From positions 1 to 64,000 of the forward strand of contig JAJPCT020000017.1 of the NCBI GenBank assembly GCA_021323375.2: 64,000 bases of DNA, written 5' to 3'. Below the pieces are notes generated by a model that did not search any database, was not told where the DNA came from, and saw nothing but the letters and a program-made list of their open reading frames with translations. Of the stretch, positions 31,179 to 39,510 are shown piece after piece (position 1 is the stretch's first letter; every line of letters begins with the position of its first letter). This DNA is from Candidatus Wolframiiraptor gerlachensis. GTDB lineage: Archaea > Thermoproteota > Nitrososphaeria_A > Caldarchaeales > Wolframiiraptoraceae. The translations under genes and the position numbers were made by a program.

Positions 31179-32209
31179 CTCCTATCAATCGGGTTGAAGA
31201 GCATGTCTCGTATCGAGTCCTCCCTAAAGAGCTCGGCCCCCAGTCCTCTGAGCATCGCCTGTATCGCGATCACATCGCTCTTCGTGAACGTGCAATAGTC
31301 ATGGGCTAGTATAAGGAGCTCCGGATACCCGTAGATCAGTGGGTCGCTTTTCAGGAGGCTTCCGAACACCTCCTCAACCCTCCTGCATGTCACTGCATCA
31401 ACCCTGTAGGCGCTGAGCCCAGAGCTGAGCTTAGCGAGAAACGTCCTCCCGAGGACGCGAACCCGCATCTCAAGCCCCTCGATTAGCCATGTCATGTCGA
31501 TTATGTATGGTGGTTTGGCACCAAGCCTATCATCCGTGAATATCGAGCTCCAGAACTGGAGGATGCTCGTCTTTGAGAATGCTAGGATATCGTTGCCCCG
31601 CGGCCTAGCCTCCTCAAGTATCCTCGAGACGAGCCATAGCGGGTTATCCTGCGGCCCAGCGGAGAGGGATCCATCCACAAGTATTATGCTATCCTTGAAC
31701 TGCTTGACGACATGCTCTTGGAGGCGTTTCTCGAGGAGGCTGGCCAGCATCTTTTGGATGGAGCCATCCAGCTGATAGCCTGATAAGTCGAGGGGCGGGA
31801 GGTCTCCGAAGATCGATCCGAGGACACTTGTGATGTTCTCCGGGGTTAGGTATACAATGAAGGGGCCGACCCTCTGGATCTCCAGGCCGAGCGTGTTCCT
31901 GACAGCTATGCTGCCCCTAACCCCTAGGATAATGCCATCCCTCCCCACTGCGACGACTATTGAGGAAGTATCTATGGCCACGACCTGCCTCTCCACCGCG
32001 CCCTCCAAGGGTATGCTAATCGCGGAGACATCCAGCTGCTCAGCCTGCTCAATAAGCCTCAAATCCCAATCATTTTGAGCAAAACTCTCCTCATCAAACT
32101 CCATCGAGTAGGCCCCGTTGACAAGACCTAGGCTTCTCCGCCCTACCTCTAGGAAAGGCTTAAAGATTATCTCGAAATCGTTTAATCTGGGTTGGGCGAG
32201 TTGGCTCAT
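31175..32209 (-). CDS. nurA: NurA 5'-3' nuclease
   Basis: Partner nuclease of HerA for DNA end resection. From ATG 32209 (CAGGGAC upstream) the chain is ~344 residues. The RNase H-like core starts at VVAIDTSSIVVAVGRDG, with the catalytic Asp, and a second acidic motif is IILVDGSLSAGPQ. Near the C-terminus is YPELLILAHDYCTF with a conserved-type Asp. The TATA-like element at 32246-32255 lies ~40 bases upstream and is shared with the divergent gene. The longer ORF start at 32272 would lie beyond that element and is rejected. Confidence 0.92.
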   Translation of the reverse strand: MSQLAQPRLNDFEIIFKPFLEVGRRSLGLVNGAYSMEFDEESFAQNDWDLRLIEQAEQLDVSAISIPLEGAVERQVVAIDTSSIVVAVGRDGIILGVRGSIAVRNTLGLEIQRVGPFIVYLTPENITSVLGSIFGDLPPLDLSGYQLDGSIQKMLASLLEKRLQEHVVKQFKDSIILVDGSLSAGPQDNPLWLVSRILEEARPRGNDILAFSKTSILQFWSSIFTDDRLGAKPPYIIDMTWLIEGLEMRVRVLGRTFLAKLSSGLSAYRVDAVTCRRVEEVFGSLLKSDPLIYGYPELLILAHDYCTFTKSDVIAIQAMLRGLGAELFREDSIRDMLFNPIDRR

Positions 32210-32245
32210 GTCCCTGGTCTCCCCGATTTTATTGGTCTTCCTGTG

Positions 32246-32255
32246 CTTATAAATG
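32246..32255. promoter_or_regulatory. shared TATA element between nurA and the divergent wHTH gene
   Basis: CTTATAAATG lies ~26-35 bases upstream of ATG 32281 (plus) and ~37-46 bases upstream of ATG 32209 (minus). Its near-symmetry would allow use in both directions. No second TATA-like sequence is seen in the short intergenic space. Confidence 0.5.
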
Positions 32256-32272
32256 TTGCTCAACTTGAGCAA
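32256..32272. promoter_or_regulatory. palindromic operator candidate at the nurA divergent promoter
   Basis: TTGCTCAA-C-TTGAGCAA, perfect 8-base arms around one base, begins immediately after the TATA element and ends 8 bases before ATG 32281. In archaea a repressor there would block polymerase recruitment for the plus-strand gene; for nurA it lies just upstream of the TATA. The wHTH-like product of 32281 is an obvious candidate binder, which is inference. Confidence 0.55.
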
Positions 32273-32280
32273 GATGGGAA

Positions 32281-32712
32281 ATGAGCGGGAAGGACAAAAT
32301 CAAGGTCGAGATCATGATAGGCCCCGCCACCGTTAGGGTTGAGGCTCCACCCGACCAGATAGAGGAGGCTGTGAGAAACGCCGTTACCGCCCTTAGATCG
32401 GCTTTACCCGAGCTTGGGGCTGAGGCCTCACTTAGCGGGCCTGCTATGGCCAAGCCTGAGAAAGCTCGGCGGAAGCCAGCGCCGACATGCTCCGAGCTTA
32501 TAAGGGGGCTTATAGAGGAGGGCTGGTTCGATCAGCCCAGAACGTTATCCGAGGTTGTTCAGGAGCTGGCTAAGAGGGGCTATCATTATGACTCGACCGC
32601 GGTTGCGCACAGCCTGCTAGATCTCGTGAGGGAGAGGGCGCTTGTGAGGGAGGGCATTCCAAGGCGCTATGTCTATCGTAGGCCTCCGCCCGCCGCCTGG
32701 GAAGGAGGATGA
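32281..32712 (+). CDS. strand-domain/winged-helix family protein 1
   Basis: A 143-residue protein. Its N-terminal ~45 residues (IKVEIMIGPATVRVEAPPDQIEEAVRNAV) have the same pattern as three proteins encoded convergently downstream: two strands K-h-x-I-x-x-G-x-x-x-x-h-x, then a helix. The C-terminal ~70 residues (CSELIRGLIEEGWFDQPRTLSEVVQELAKRGYHYDSTAVAHSL...RRYVYR) form a winged helix. It is divergent from nurA across a palindrome. Function unknown; autoregulation or a DNA/protein-binding adaptor role is possible. Confidence 0.75.
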   Translation: MSGKDKIKVEIMIGPATVRVEAPPDQIEEAVRNAVTALRSALPELGAEASLSGPAMAKPEKARRKPAPTCSELIRGLIEEGWFDQPRTLSEVVQELAKRGYHYDSTAVAHSLLDLVRERALVREGIPRRYVYRRPPPAAWEGG

Positions 32713-32713
32713 A

Positions 32714-33232
32714 CTAGCCCTGCTCCACCTCTCCCGCCAAGCCCTTCTTCGAGAACTTGTCGGCAAGATACTTTACTCCCAGGGGGGTTATGGTATAGTC
32801 TCCGCGATCAAGCCTCCTGAGGAGCTCTAGTTGAACAAGCTTCGTGAGATTATTCATTATTGTCTTCTTCTTTGCTGGTAGAACTGCCTCAAGCTCTCCG
32901 GGGCTTATATTTGGCGCCTCGATCCTCCCCAGCTTATGCTCCAAGTATTTCCTCAGGGCTAGTAGGAGGATTTGATCGGAAACTGATTTCAGCTGGCTTA
33001 GGCTGATCTTGAGGAAGAGGCCCTCCTGCGCATCATATACGAAGACTTCGCTAAAAGCCTCCAAGAGATCTTTCAAGTCCATGTTGAATGCGATCTTCCT
33101 AGCAAGCGAGTACGCTGGCAGAGTCTTCTCTATAAATGCTATGATCTGGCGGTAGACCGCCTCCGGCGGCCCCGAGAAGCTCATCTCAAGATCACCATAT
33201 CTTATTGTTACCTTAAGCTCCTCCATGCTCAT
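32714..33232 (-). CDS. strand-domain/winged-helix family protein 2
   Basis: A 172-residue protein with the family N-terminus (LKVTIRYGDLEMSFSGPPEAVYRQIIAFIEKTLPA), a helical middle (~45-110), and a C-terminal winged helix (ISPGELEAVLPAKKKTIMNNLTKLVQLELLRRLDRGDYTITPLGVKYL). It overlaps the upstream paralogue by 4 bases, so the three minus-strand members form one operon. The convergent stop codons with member 1 are 1 base apart. It lacks any enzymatic motif I can see. Confidence 0.75.
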   Translation of the reverse strand: MSMEELKVTIRYGDLEMSFSGPPEAVYRQIIAFIEKTLPAYSLARKIAFNMDLKDLLEAFSEVFVYDAQEGLFLKISLSQLKSVSDQILLLALRKYLEHKLGRIEAPNISPGELEAVLPAKKKTIMNNLTKLVQLELLRRLDRGDYTITPLGVKYLADKFSKKGLAGEVEQG

Positions 33233-33699
33233 GCCTCCTCACCAAATAGCTCGTTAATGGAGCCTGATGTGAATGAATATAATCCTTCATTGGTCTTGGC
33301 GACGAGCCCTGCTTTTCTCAGCTCACTCAGCCTCGCTCTGGCAACCCGCTCATCGAGGCCTGTGCAGACCGCTATCTCCTTGGGCGTGAGATGCTCCTTC
33401 TCGAAGAGACCGAGCCTCCTCCCGACATAGGCCGCTGCTAGGCAAAGGAGTATCCTCCTCTTGGCATCCCTCTCCTTCATGATTATTATCCTGCCATCCC
33501 TGAATTCGACAAGGCCCTCGAGCTTCCTCGCGAGACCTGTCAAGTCCACGGCTCCGGTAAGCTTCTTGGCAACCTCGAGCGCTGGATAAGTCTCGGAGAA
33601 GAACTTGTTCACGCTCCTCCAAACTTCCTCATAGCCTCCCTCGAACTCCACCTCAGTCTCGCCGCACTTGATCACGACCTTAACCCTCTCAGAGCTCAT
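33229..33699 (-). CDS. strand-domain/winged-helix family protein 3
   Basis: A 156-residue protein: N-terminus VKVVIKCGETEVEFEGGYEEVWRSVNKFFSETYPA, a middle segment with LVEFRDGRIIIMKE, a helix region LCLAAAYVGRRLGLFEKEHLTPKEIAVCTGLDE, and a wing-like LSELRKAGLVAKTNEGLYSF. It shares the G-x-x-E-V-E-F-E-G core most clearly with members 2 and 4. Overlaps of 4 bases on both sides indicate translational coupling. Function unknown. Confidence 0.75.
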   Translation of the reverse strand: MSSERVKVVIKCGETEVEFEGGYEEVWRSVNKFFSETYPALEVAKKLTGAVDLTGLARKLEGLVEFRDGRIIIMKERDAKRRILLCLAAAYVGRRLGLFEKEHLTPKEIAVCTGLDERVARARLSELRKAGLVAKTNEGLYSFTSGSINELFGEEA

Positions 33700-34187
33700 C
33701 CCCCGCCACCTCCCCCGCTCATGAGCTTCTCAACATATTCAATCCCCTTTCTCAATATCCGGAAGACCTTGCGATCATTCTGCTTCCCAGCATCCTCCAT
33801 GTAGCCCTCGCGGATCAGATGAGACATTACATCCCAGACATTCTTCGGCATGGGCCATCTAGCCTGAGCATAATACTTCTCAACATCCTCGTATGTCAGA
33901 TCCCTCCCTTCCTGCCTGTAGAGGTAGTAGGCTATTGTCAGAAACTTCTCCCAGTTCTTCTCGGGATTCACGTGGCTCGCGAACTCAACGAAGGATGAGA
34001 AGCTCGCGGTTGTCATGACCGCCAGCTGCTGAGGCGCCTTAACCGTCTCCTGCCTTCCAAGGCCTCCAAGCCTCTCGAGAAGCGCGTCGATCCAGCTTAG
34101 ATCCGCGAACCTGGCTTCAAGGAACTCCCTGTCTCCCTCGAGTTCCAGCTCCAGCCCCCCAACCTTTACCCTAAGCCTGTATGTCAT
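33696..34187 (-). CDS. strand-domain/winged-helix family protein 4
   Basis: A 163-residue protein, first gene of the three-gene minus-strand operon. Its N-terminus LRVKVGGLELELEGDREFLEARFADL matches the family. The C-terminal ~85 residues (WEKFLTIAYYLYRQEGRDLTYEDVEKYYAQARWPMPKNVWDVMSHLIREGYM) look like a winged helix of a slightly different type. It ends in a run of glycines, GGGGGG, encoded just before the next start. A TATA-like CCTTAATAG lies ~38 bases upstream. Function unknown. Confidence 0.75.
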   Translation of the reverse strand: MTYRLRVKVGGLELELEGDREFLEARFADLSWIDALLERLGGLGRQETVKAPQQLAVMTTASFSSFVEFASHVNPEKNWEKFLTIAYYLYRQEGRDLTYEDVEKYYAQARWPMPKNVWDVMSHLIREGYMEDAGKQNDRKVFRILRKGIEYVEKLMSGGGGGG

Positions 34188-34303
34188 CTGTGCCTCAAGG
34201 AAAATTGTTCCCTTATCAGGCTATTAAGGCTTAGGGACCCGGTCGAAAATGAGGTTTCATGAATGTTCTTGGGCACGTTTAAGGCACCGGTCATACGTGG
34301 ATT

Positions 34304-36220
34304 CTAGGGATATGTTTGGCCGGTTTGGCCATACACTGCTTGGGAGACGAGCTGATATAGCTTTCCCCCGTCAAACCTCCCGCGATAAGTCTTCATGAGC
34401 TCGCCCATGATCACGGAGATCGCCTTCCCGGGGTTCGATCTGACGAGGTCTCGATTAGCCTCCACGAGCTCAGCGATCCGGGCTCTAATTTCCTCAAGGC
34501 TGGCGGCTCTTAATCCCAAGGCATTTATCGCATCATCCAAGTTCTTGCCGGGATTCTGGGCGAGCCATTTAATGATCTCGGGAGCAGCCTCCTTCGCCAG
34601 CTCCCCCCTCACCACACGCCTAAAGAACTCGAGGAGATCCTCCTCCCTGATCTTCTCTACTTCATAGCCCTCGCGCCTTAGGCTCTTCATGTGCTCCACG
34701 AGTATCGAGGCCGCTATGCTGGGCTGGACGCCCGTCTCCCCAACTACTCTCTCGAAGAGCTCAACCTTCTCCGAGTCTATCAGCTCATCAGCAATCTGCC
34801 TGCTTACCCCATATCTCCTCGAGATCCACTCGGCGACCTCGTCGAGGCTTGGTGGAAGCCGGCGCCTAACCTCCTCAACATATTCTCTTGGTAGTGGGAG
34901 TGGCGGGATATCGGTCTCAGGATACATTCTAGCAGCCCCGGGCCTCGGCCTCAAGTATATCGTGGTTCCATCCGGCTTTGCTCCACGAGTCTCTGATGGC
35001 ACGCCGTGAAGAGCCTCGATCGCCCTCTCCCTAACCTTCTCAAGCGCATCCTCAGCCCTCTCCCGCTCAGCCGCGACTATGACGACCGCGTCGAGGTCGC
35101 CGGCCCCAACCTCCTCCCTCAACCTCGCAATCTCCTCCTCTGAGATCCCATAGCCGGGCAGCTCATCGGTATGAAATATCCCCTCGACATCAGACCATGC
35201 TCTAGCCCTTCCCGCGAGCTCTGCTCCAAGCCTTATCCCCGGAGCCGCCTCCAGCCCCAGAAGACCTCTAAATCCCCTAAGCTTCAGCGCCAGAACAACG
35301 CCGCCCGCCTCAATCTTCCTCCGAAGAATCTTGGATGAGGTCTTCGCGAATATTTGTGTAACATCCCTTATCGGCTCCCGCCTAAGATCATCCTCAGACA
35401 CTCCCCTATTTCTCAATTCATCCCTTATCTTGAGGAGGTGGAGTTGTCTAACTACCTCGAGTTCGATGACCTTTGGCAGAAGGTCTAGCTCCTGGACTCC
35501 CTTAATCTCGACGAGGGCTCCACCTGTTATCGAGATGTTTAGATCCTGCCTGACGGTTCCTATTCCTCTCTTGACCCTTCGCGTTGCCCTGAGTATCCTT
35601 CCTATGGCATATGCGACCTTATACGCCTCCTCCGGCGAGTTTATCACCGGCGCTGTCGAGACCTCGATCAAGGGTATCCCGAGCCTCGAGAGATCATAAT
35701 GCACCTCATGCGGCTTCTGTTCGATTATCCGGGCTGCATCCTCCTCGAGTGTTATCGTCTGTATTGGAATCTTCTTCCCATTAACCTCAATCTCCCCTCC
35801 CAATGCTATCACACATGTCCTCTGGAACCCGGTAGTATTCGACCCATCTATGACTATCTTTCTCATTATGTGGATCTCATCTACTGGCCTCGCCTTCATC
35901 ATGAGTGCTGCTGTGAGCGCTATCTCAACCGCCTCCCTATTCAGATCATGCGGCGGCTCCTCATCAAGCTCCACGAGACACGTGTTCTCTGTGTTCGCGT
36001 GATAGACTATCATCCTCCGCTTCCGGGACTCGAAGAGGGCTGCTGGATCAACCTCTCCGAGCTCGCTCTGGGCCTCCCTCAGCCACCTGATGAAGACTAT
36101 CTCCCTGCCACCCTCCCTCGGCGTCGTTGGGCAGTCGCAGAATAGCTTATGCCGCGTATCAAGCTGTCTATGGATCTCCAAGCCAACCTTCAGGCCGATC
36201 TCCCTATAGTCGATCTTCAT
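34304..36220 (-). CDS. gatE: Glu-tRNA(Gln) amidotransferase subunit E
   Basis: With GatD, converts Glu-tRNA(Gln) to Gln-tRNA(Gln); archaea-specific. The 638-residue chain starts with the GatB/E core (VGLEIHRQLDTRHKLFCDCP, VIDGSNTTGFQRT, LIEVSTAPVINSPEEA). It contains the GatE-specific insert in the middle (~270-410, GLLGLEAAPGIRLGAELAGRA and GISEEEIARLREEV) and a YqeY-like tail ending GKAISVIMGELMKTYRGRFDG. Its start overlaps the GatD stop by 4 bases. Confidence 0.97.
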   Translation of the reverse strand: MKIDYREIGLKVGLEIHRQLDTRHKLFCDCPTTPREGGREIVFIRWLREAQSELGEVDPAALFESRKRRMIVYHANTENTCLVELDEEPPHDLNREAVEIALTAALMMKARPVDEIHIMRKIVIDGSNTTGFQRTCVIALGGEIEVNGKKIPIQTITLEEDAARIIEQKPHEVHYDLSRLGIPLIEVSTAPVINSPEEAYKVAYAIGRILRATRRVKRGIGTVRQDLNISITGGALVEIKGVQELDLLPKVIELEVVRQLHLLKIRDELRNRGVSEDDLRREPIRDVTQIFAKTSSKILRRKIEAGGVVLALKLRGFRGLLGLEAAPGIRLGAELAGRARAWSDVEGIFHTDELPGYGISEEEIARLREEVGAGDLDAVVIVAAERERAEDALEKVRERAIEALHGVPSETRGAKPDGTTIYLRPRPGAARMYPETDIPPLPLPREYVEEVRRRLPPSLDEVAEWISRRYGVSRQIADELIDSEKVELFERVVGETGVQPSIAASILVEHMKSLRREGYEVEKIREEDLLEFFRRVVRGELAKEAAPEIIKWLAQNPGKNLDDAINALGLRAASLEEIRARIAELVEANRDLVRSNPGKAISVIMGELMKTYRGRFDGGKLYQLVSQAVYGQTGQTYP

Positions 36221-37560
36221 GGTGCAACCACCTCCCGGATCGAGGGCATGCTCCTCTCGCCCATCTCGCCCGCAATAGGCGTCAGCATGAGCTTCTTCAC
36301 CTCCTCCAAGTCACGTGCTCTAGCAAGACACCATGATAGCTTCACATAAGCGGTCTCGGGGAGCATGTCATCGAGCGGCACGACGCCAGCCTTAAGCAAG
36401 TATCTCCCCGTATCATAGACCCTCATGTTTATCCTACCGAAGATGCATTGCGATGTCATACCTATGAAGACACCTTCATCTACAAGTCTTCTTATCGTTG
36501 GGATTAGCTTGTTGGCGACGTGGCCTAGGCCCGTCCCCTCCAGTATAATCCCCCTAATTCCGAGATCGTGGACTGCTTCTAGGATCTCGGGCGGCATCCC
36601 CGGGTAGAACTTGATGAGAGCAGCATCCTTCGAGAATCCTGGCTCAAACCTATAGTCTCCCGAGCCGCGCGGGTTCAGGTTCCTTGCATTGATCTTTATC
36701 TCGCCCCCTGAGACATATGCTATTGGCTCTGAGTTCACAGATTTGAATGCATCCCTGCTGCTCGTGTGGAGCTTTCTCACCCTCGTTCCCCTATGGATCG
36801 CTATCACAGTGTCGGAGTGCCATGCGTGCATCGAGACGCAGACCTCCGCGAATGGCGCGTGGCCAGCGATCCTGACAGCCGCGATAAGATTTGTTGCTGC
36901 ATCGCTTGAGGGCCTATCAGAGGATCTCTGAGCGCCAACGAAGACCACTGGAACCGGGGGCTTCTGGAGCGCGAAGCTTAGTGCCGCGGCCGAGTATCCC
37001 ATGGTATCGGTTCCATGCGCTATCACCACGCCCTCAACGCCTCCCCTGATCAGCTTATCAACCTCAGCCGCCATCATGTTCCAGTGATCCGGCGTCATAT
37101 CCTCGCTATATATCGAGAACAGGATCCTTGCATCAAGATCCGCGATATCGGCGAGCTCGGGGACTATTGAGAGCAGATCCTCGGCGGTGAGCGCCGCCCT
37201 AACACCGCCAGTCCTATAATCTATCCTGCTGGCTATAGTGCCGCCTGTGCTCACTATCACGACTTTGGGTAGTCCCGGCTTCTGCGGCGGTCGCGGGGGC
37301 GGGATGAACCTCGGCTTAGCCGCTCGGGCCACCCTCCTGATCGAGGTAATACTAGAGGCATTTATCCCAATATTATATCCGTTCGGGAGCTTTATGACTA
37401 TGTATCCGGGATCCGCGAGCTCGTATCTCGACATTAATATCCCGCGGTAAACCTCATCTCCCGCCTGGATCTCCACCTCGTCTCCAACCTCTACGCCGGC
37501 CCTCTCTAGGAGGGCTCGAACCTCGCCATGGTATCCTTGTAGAGCATCTTGATCGCTCAA
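36217..37560 (-). CDS. gatD: Glu-tRNA(Gln) amidotransferase subunit D
   Basis: Asparaginase-like glutaminase subunit supplying ammonia to GatE. The 447-residue chain has an N-terminal beta-barrel (~15-70, VEIQAGDEVYRGILMSRYE), then catalytic threonine motifs KVVIVSTGGTIASRIDY and VIAHGTDTMGYSAAALSF, and IILEGTGLGHVANKL. The domain set and length are standard. It begins the gatDE operon and is divergent from the aminotransferase at 37632. Confidence 0.96.
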   Translation of the reverse strand: MSDQDALQGYHGEVRALLERAGVEVGDEVEIQAGDEVYRGILMSRYELADPGYIVIKLPNGYNIGINASSITSIRRVARAAKPRFIPPPRPPQKPGLPKVVIVSTGGTIASRIDYRTGGVRAALTAEDLLSIVPELADIADLDARILFSIYSEDMTPDHWNMMAAEVDKLIRGGVEGVVIAHGTDTMGYSAAALSFALQKPPVPVVFVGAQRSSDRPSSDAATNLIAAVRIAGHAPFAEVCVSMHAWHSDTVIAIHRGTRVRKLHTSSRDAFKSVNSEPIAYVSGGEIKINARNLNPRGSGDYRFEPGFSKDAALIKFYPGMPPEILEAVHDLGIRGIILEGTGLGHVANKLIPTIRRLVDEGVFIGMTSQCIFGRINMRVYDTGRYLLKAGVVPLDDMLPETAYVKLSWCLARARDLEEVKKLMLTPIAGEMGERSMPSIREVVAP

Positions 37561-37631
37561 TTTCCCGCCGCTTTTCAGGGTTTCCCGCGATTAAACTTTT
37601 TATGCGATCAATTTCTGTCTCATTTTTAAAA

Positions 37632-38831
37632 ATGGTGGGGTATAAGGTTCCTAGGAGACTTCATGGAATAGAGGCTGAGGCCGCCTTCTCGGTCCTAGCC
37701 GCGGCCAAGAAGGTCGAGGCCACGGGGAGGAAGGTCGCCCATCTAGAGATCGGCGACGCAGGCTATGATACCCCGGAGCATATCAAGGAGGCGGCGATAA
37801 GGGCTTTGAAAGAGGGAAAGACCCATTATACGCCGACGACCGGGATCCCTGAGCTGAGGCAAGCGATAGCTGAGAGCGTGAAAAGGGATTACGGCGTCGA
37901 GATAGACTGGGAGAAGAATGTGGTCGTGGCTAATGGATGCAAGCAAGCGATCCTCGCATCAATGCTCTCCATACTTGAGGAGAGTGATGAGGTCCTTTAC
38001 CCGAATCCCGGATACCCGGAGTATGAGGCTGCGGCCAGGTTCGCCGGGGCCAAGCCTATACCATACAGGCTCACGATAGAGGATGAGTTCAGGATTGACG
38101 TCAACAGGATCGCGGAGCTCATAACCCCTAGGACGAAGCTTGTCGTGATCAATACGCCGCATAATCCATGCGGTTCCATAATACAGAAGGATGATGTCAA
38201 GGCGCTCGTGGACCTCTCGGAGGATCATGGTTTCTACATACTCTCCGACGAGATCTATAGGCCATTCCTCTATAATGGCGAGGAACATCATTCACCGCTC
38301 TCGATCAAGAAATCCCTAGATAGGCTGATAATAGCGGATGGATTCTCCAAGAGATATGCGATGACGGGATGGAGGATCGGATACGCGCTCATACCGGAGG
38401 AGCTGATGACGACCGTGTTCAAGCTGCTGAACGTGATGACATCATGCCCGAGCTCTATATCCCAGTGGGCTGCCCTCGCAGCCCTCACAGGGCCCCAAGA
38501 GCCCGTATATGAGATGAAGAGGGGCTATGAGCGAAGGAGGGATATCGCGGTTAAGCTGCTCTCGGAGATTGAGGGGATAAGGTTCGCGAAGGCGAAGGGA
38601 GCATTCTATATAATGATAGATGTCAGCAAGCTCCTCAACAAGCTGAAAATGGACACGGAGAGGTTCGTGATGATGCTGATAGAGAAGTATGGCGTCGCCT
38701 TCCTACATGGAACCGCCCTAGGATCCTATGGCGATGGATATGTCAGGATGAGCTTCTCCATCTCGGAGGATCACATAATCAACGGGCTCGAGAAGTTTAA
38801 GTGGGCGGCCAGCGAGATACTCAGCTCCTAA
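37632..38831 (+). CDS. class I/II PLP-dependent aminotransferase
   Basis: A ~399-residue fold-type I aminotransferase, aspartate aminotransferase-like. Visible features are LEIGDAGYDTPEHI, HYTPTTGIPELRQAI, the Asn of NTPHNPCGSII, Asp/Tyr in YILSDEIYRPFLY, the PLP Lys in DGFSKRYAMTGWRIGY and the C-terminal Arg in YVRMSFSIS. The start is ATG 37632, not 37602, because a CTTTTTATG TATA-like element sits ~30 bases upstream. The amino donor cannot be assigned. The 3' end overlaps the convergent methyltransferase by 11 bases. Confidence 0.9.
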   Translation: MVGYKVPRRLHGIEAEAAFSVLAAAKKVEATGRKVAHLEIGDAGYDTPEHIKEAAIRALKEGKTHYTPTTGIPELRQAIAESVKRDYGVEIDWEKNVVVANGCKQAILASMLSILEESDEVLYPNPGYPEYEAAARFAGAKPIPYRLTIEDEFRIDVNRIAELITPRTKLVVINTPHNPCGSIIQKDDVKALVDLSEDHGFYILSDEIYRPFLYNGEEHHSPLSIKKSLDRLIIADGFSKRYAMTGWRIGYALIPEELMTTVFKLLNVMTSCPSSISQWAALAALTGPQEPVYEMKRGYERRRDIAVKLLSEIEGIRFAKAKGAFYIMIDVSKLLNKLKMDTERFVMMLIEKYGVAFLHGTALGSYGDGYVRMSFSISEDHIINGLEKFKWAASEILSS

Positions 38832-39510
38832 CCCCCTCGAAGACTAAGAGCCTCCAACAAGGCCTCCAACATGAATCATATACATAATCCGCATCTGGAA
38901 GATTTGAGAGATAGTCTAGCAGCTTGATGAGCCTTTTTCCAAACGGATGCACTAGATAGTCGAGCACCCTAACCTTGAACCCGGAGTCTATCATCAGCCT
39001 ATAAGTCCTCCCTATTCCGACGAGTGAGATCACTGGGATTATTAGTCGGCCGCCGCTCTTCAGGTGGCTTGGCGCTCCTCGGATAACCTCGTCAAGGACT
39101 TCCCTGCCATTAGGTCCTCCCCATGTATAGCGTGGTAGGGGATTCCTTGAGGGCGTCATCGGCGGGTTCGAGATTATGAGGTCGAAGGCCTCACCTCTAA
39201 CCGGCTCATAAAGGGAGCCCAGCCTGAAATCCACGTTATCCACGGAGTTTAGCATCGCGTTTATCTTAGCTGCTTTAAGAGCTCTAGGTGAGATGTCCGT
39301 GGCGACGACCTCGCCGGCGCCGAGCTTTGATGCGAAGATTGCTAGGAAGCCCGAGCCAGTCCCGAGATCTAGCACCCTAGACCCCCTCTCCATATGCAGG
39401 TTCTTGGCGAGGCAGAGCGTCGCGGCCGACGGCATATACACTCTACGATCAATCATTATTCTTATTGTCTCGGAACCTATCCTGTATTTGATCACCCTTC
39501 TCCCGCTCAT
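38821..39510 (-). CDS. class I SAM-dependent methyltransferase
   Basis: A 229-residue methyltransferase. Motif I is RVLDLGTGSGFLAIFA, motif II is EVVATDISPRALKAAKINA and motif IV is LIISNPPMTPS. NPP(M/Y) is characteristic of enzymes methylating amide or ring nitrogens in proteins, RNA or DNA (PrmA/HemK/RsmC-like). The substrate is not predictable. Its start overlaps the stop of the upstream kinase-like gene by 4 bases, so the two are coupled. Confidence 0.85.
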   Translation of the reverse strand: MSGRRVIKYRIGSETIRIMIDRRVYMPSAATLCLAKNLHMERGSRVLDLGTGSGFLAIFASKLGAGEVVATDISPRALKAAKINAMLNSVDNVDFRLGSLYEPVRGEAFDLIISNPPMTPSRNPLPRYTWGGPNGREVLDEVIRGAPSHLKSGGRLIIPVISLVGIGRTYRLMIDSGFKVRVLDYLVHPFGKRLIKLLDYLSNLPDADYVYDSCWRPCWRLLVFEGVRS

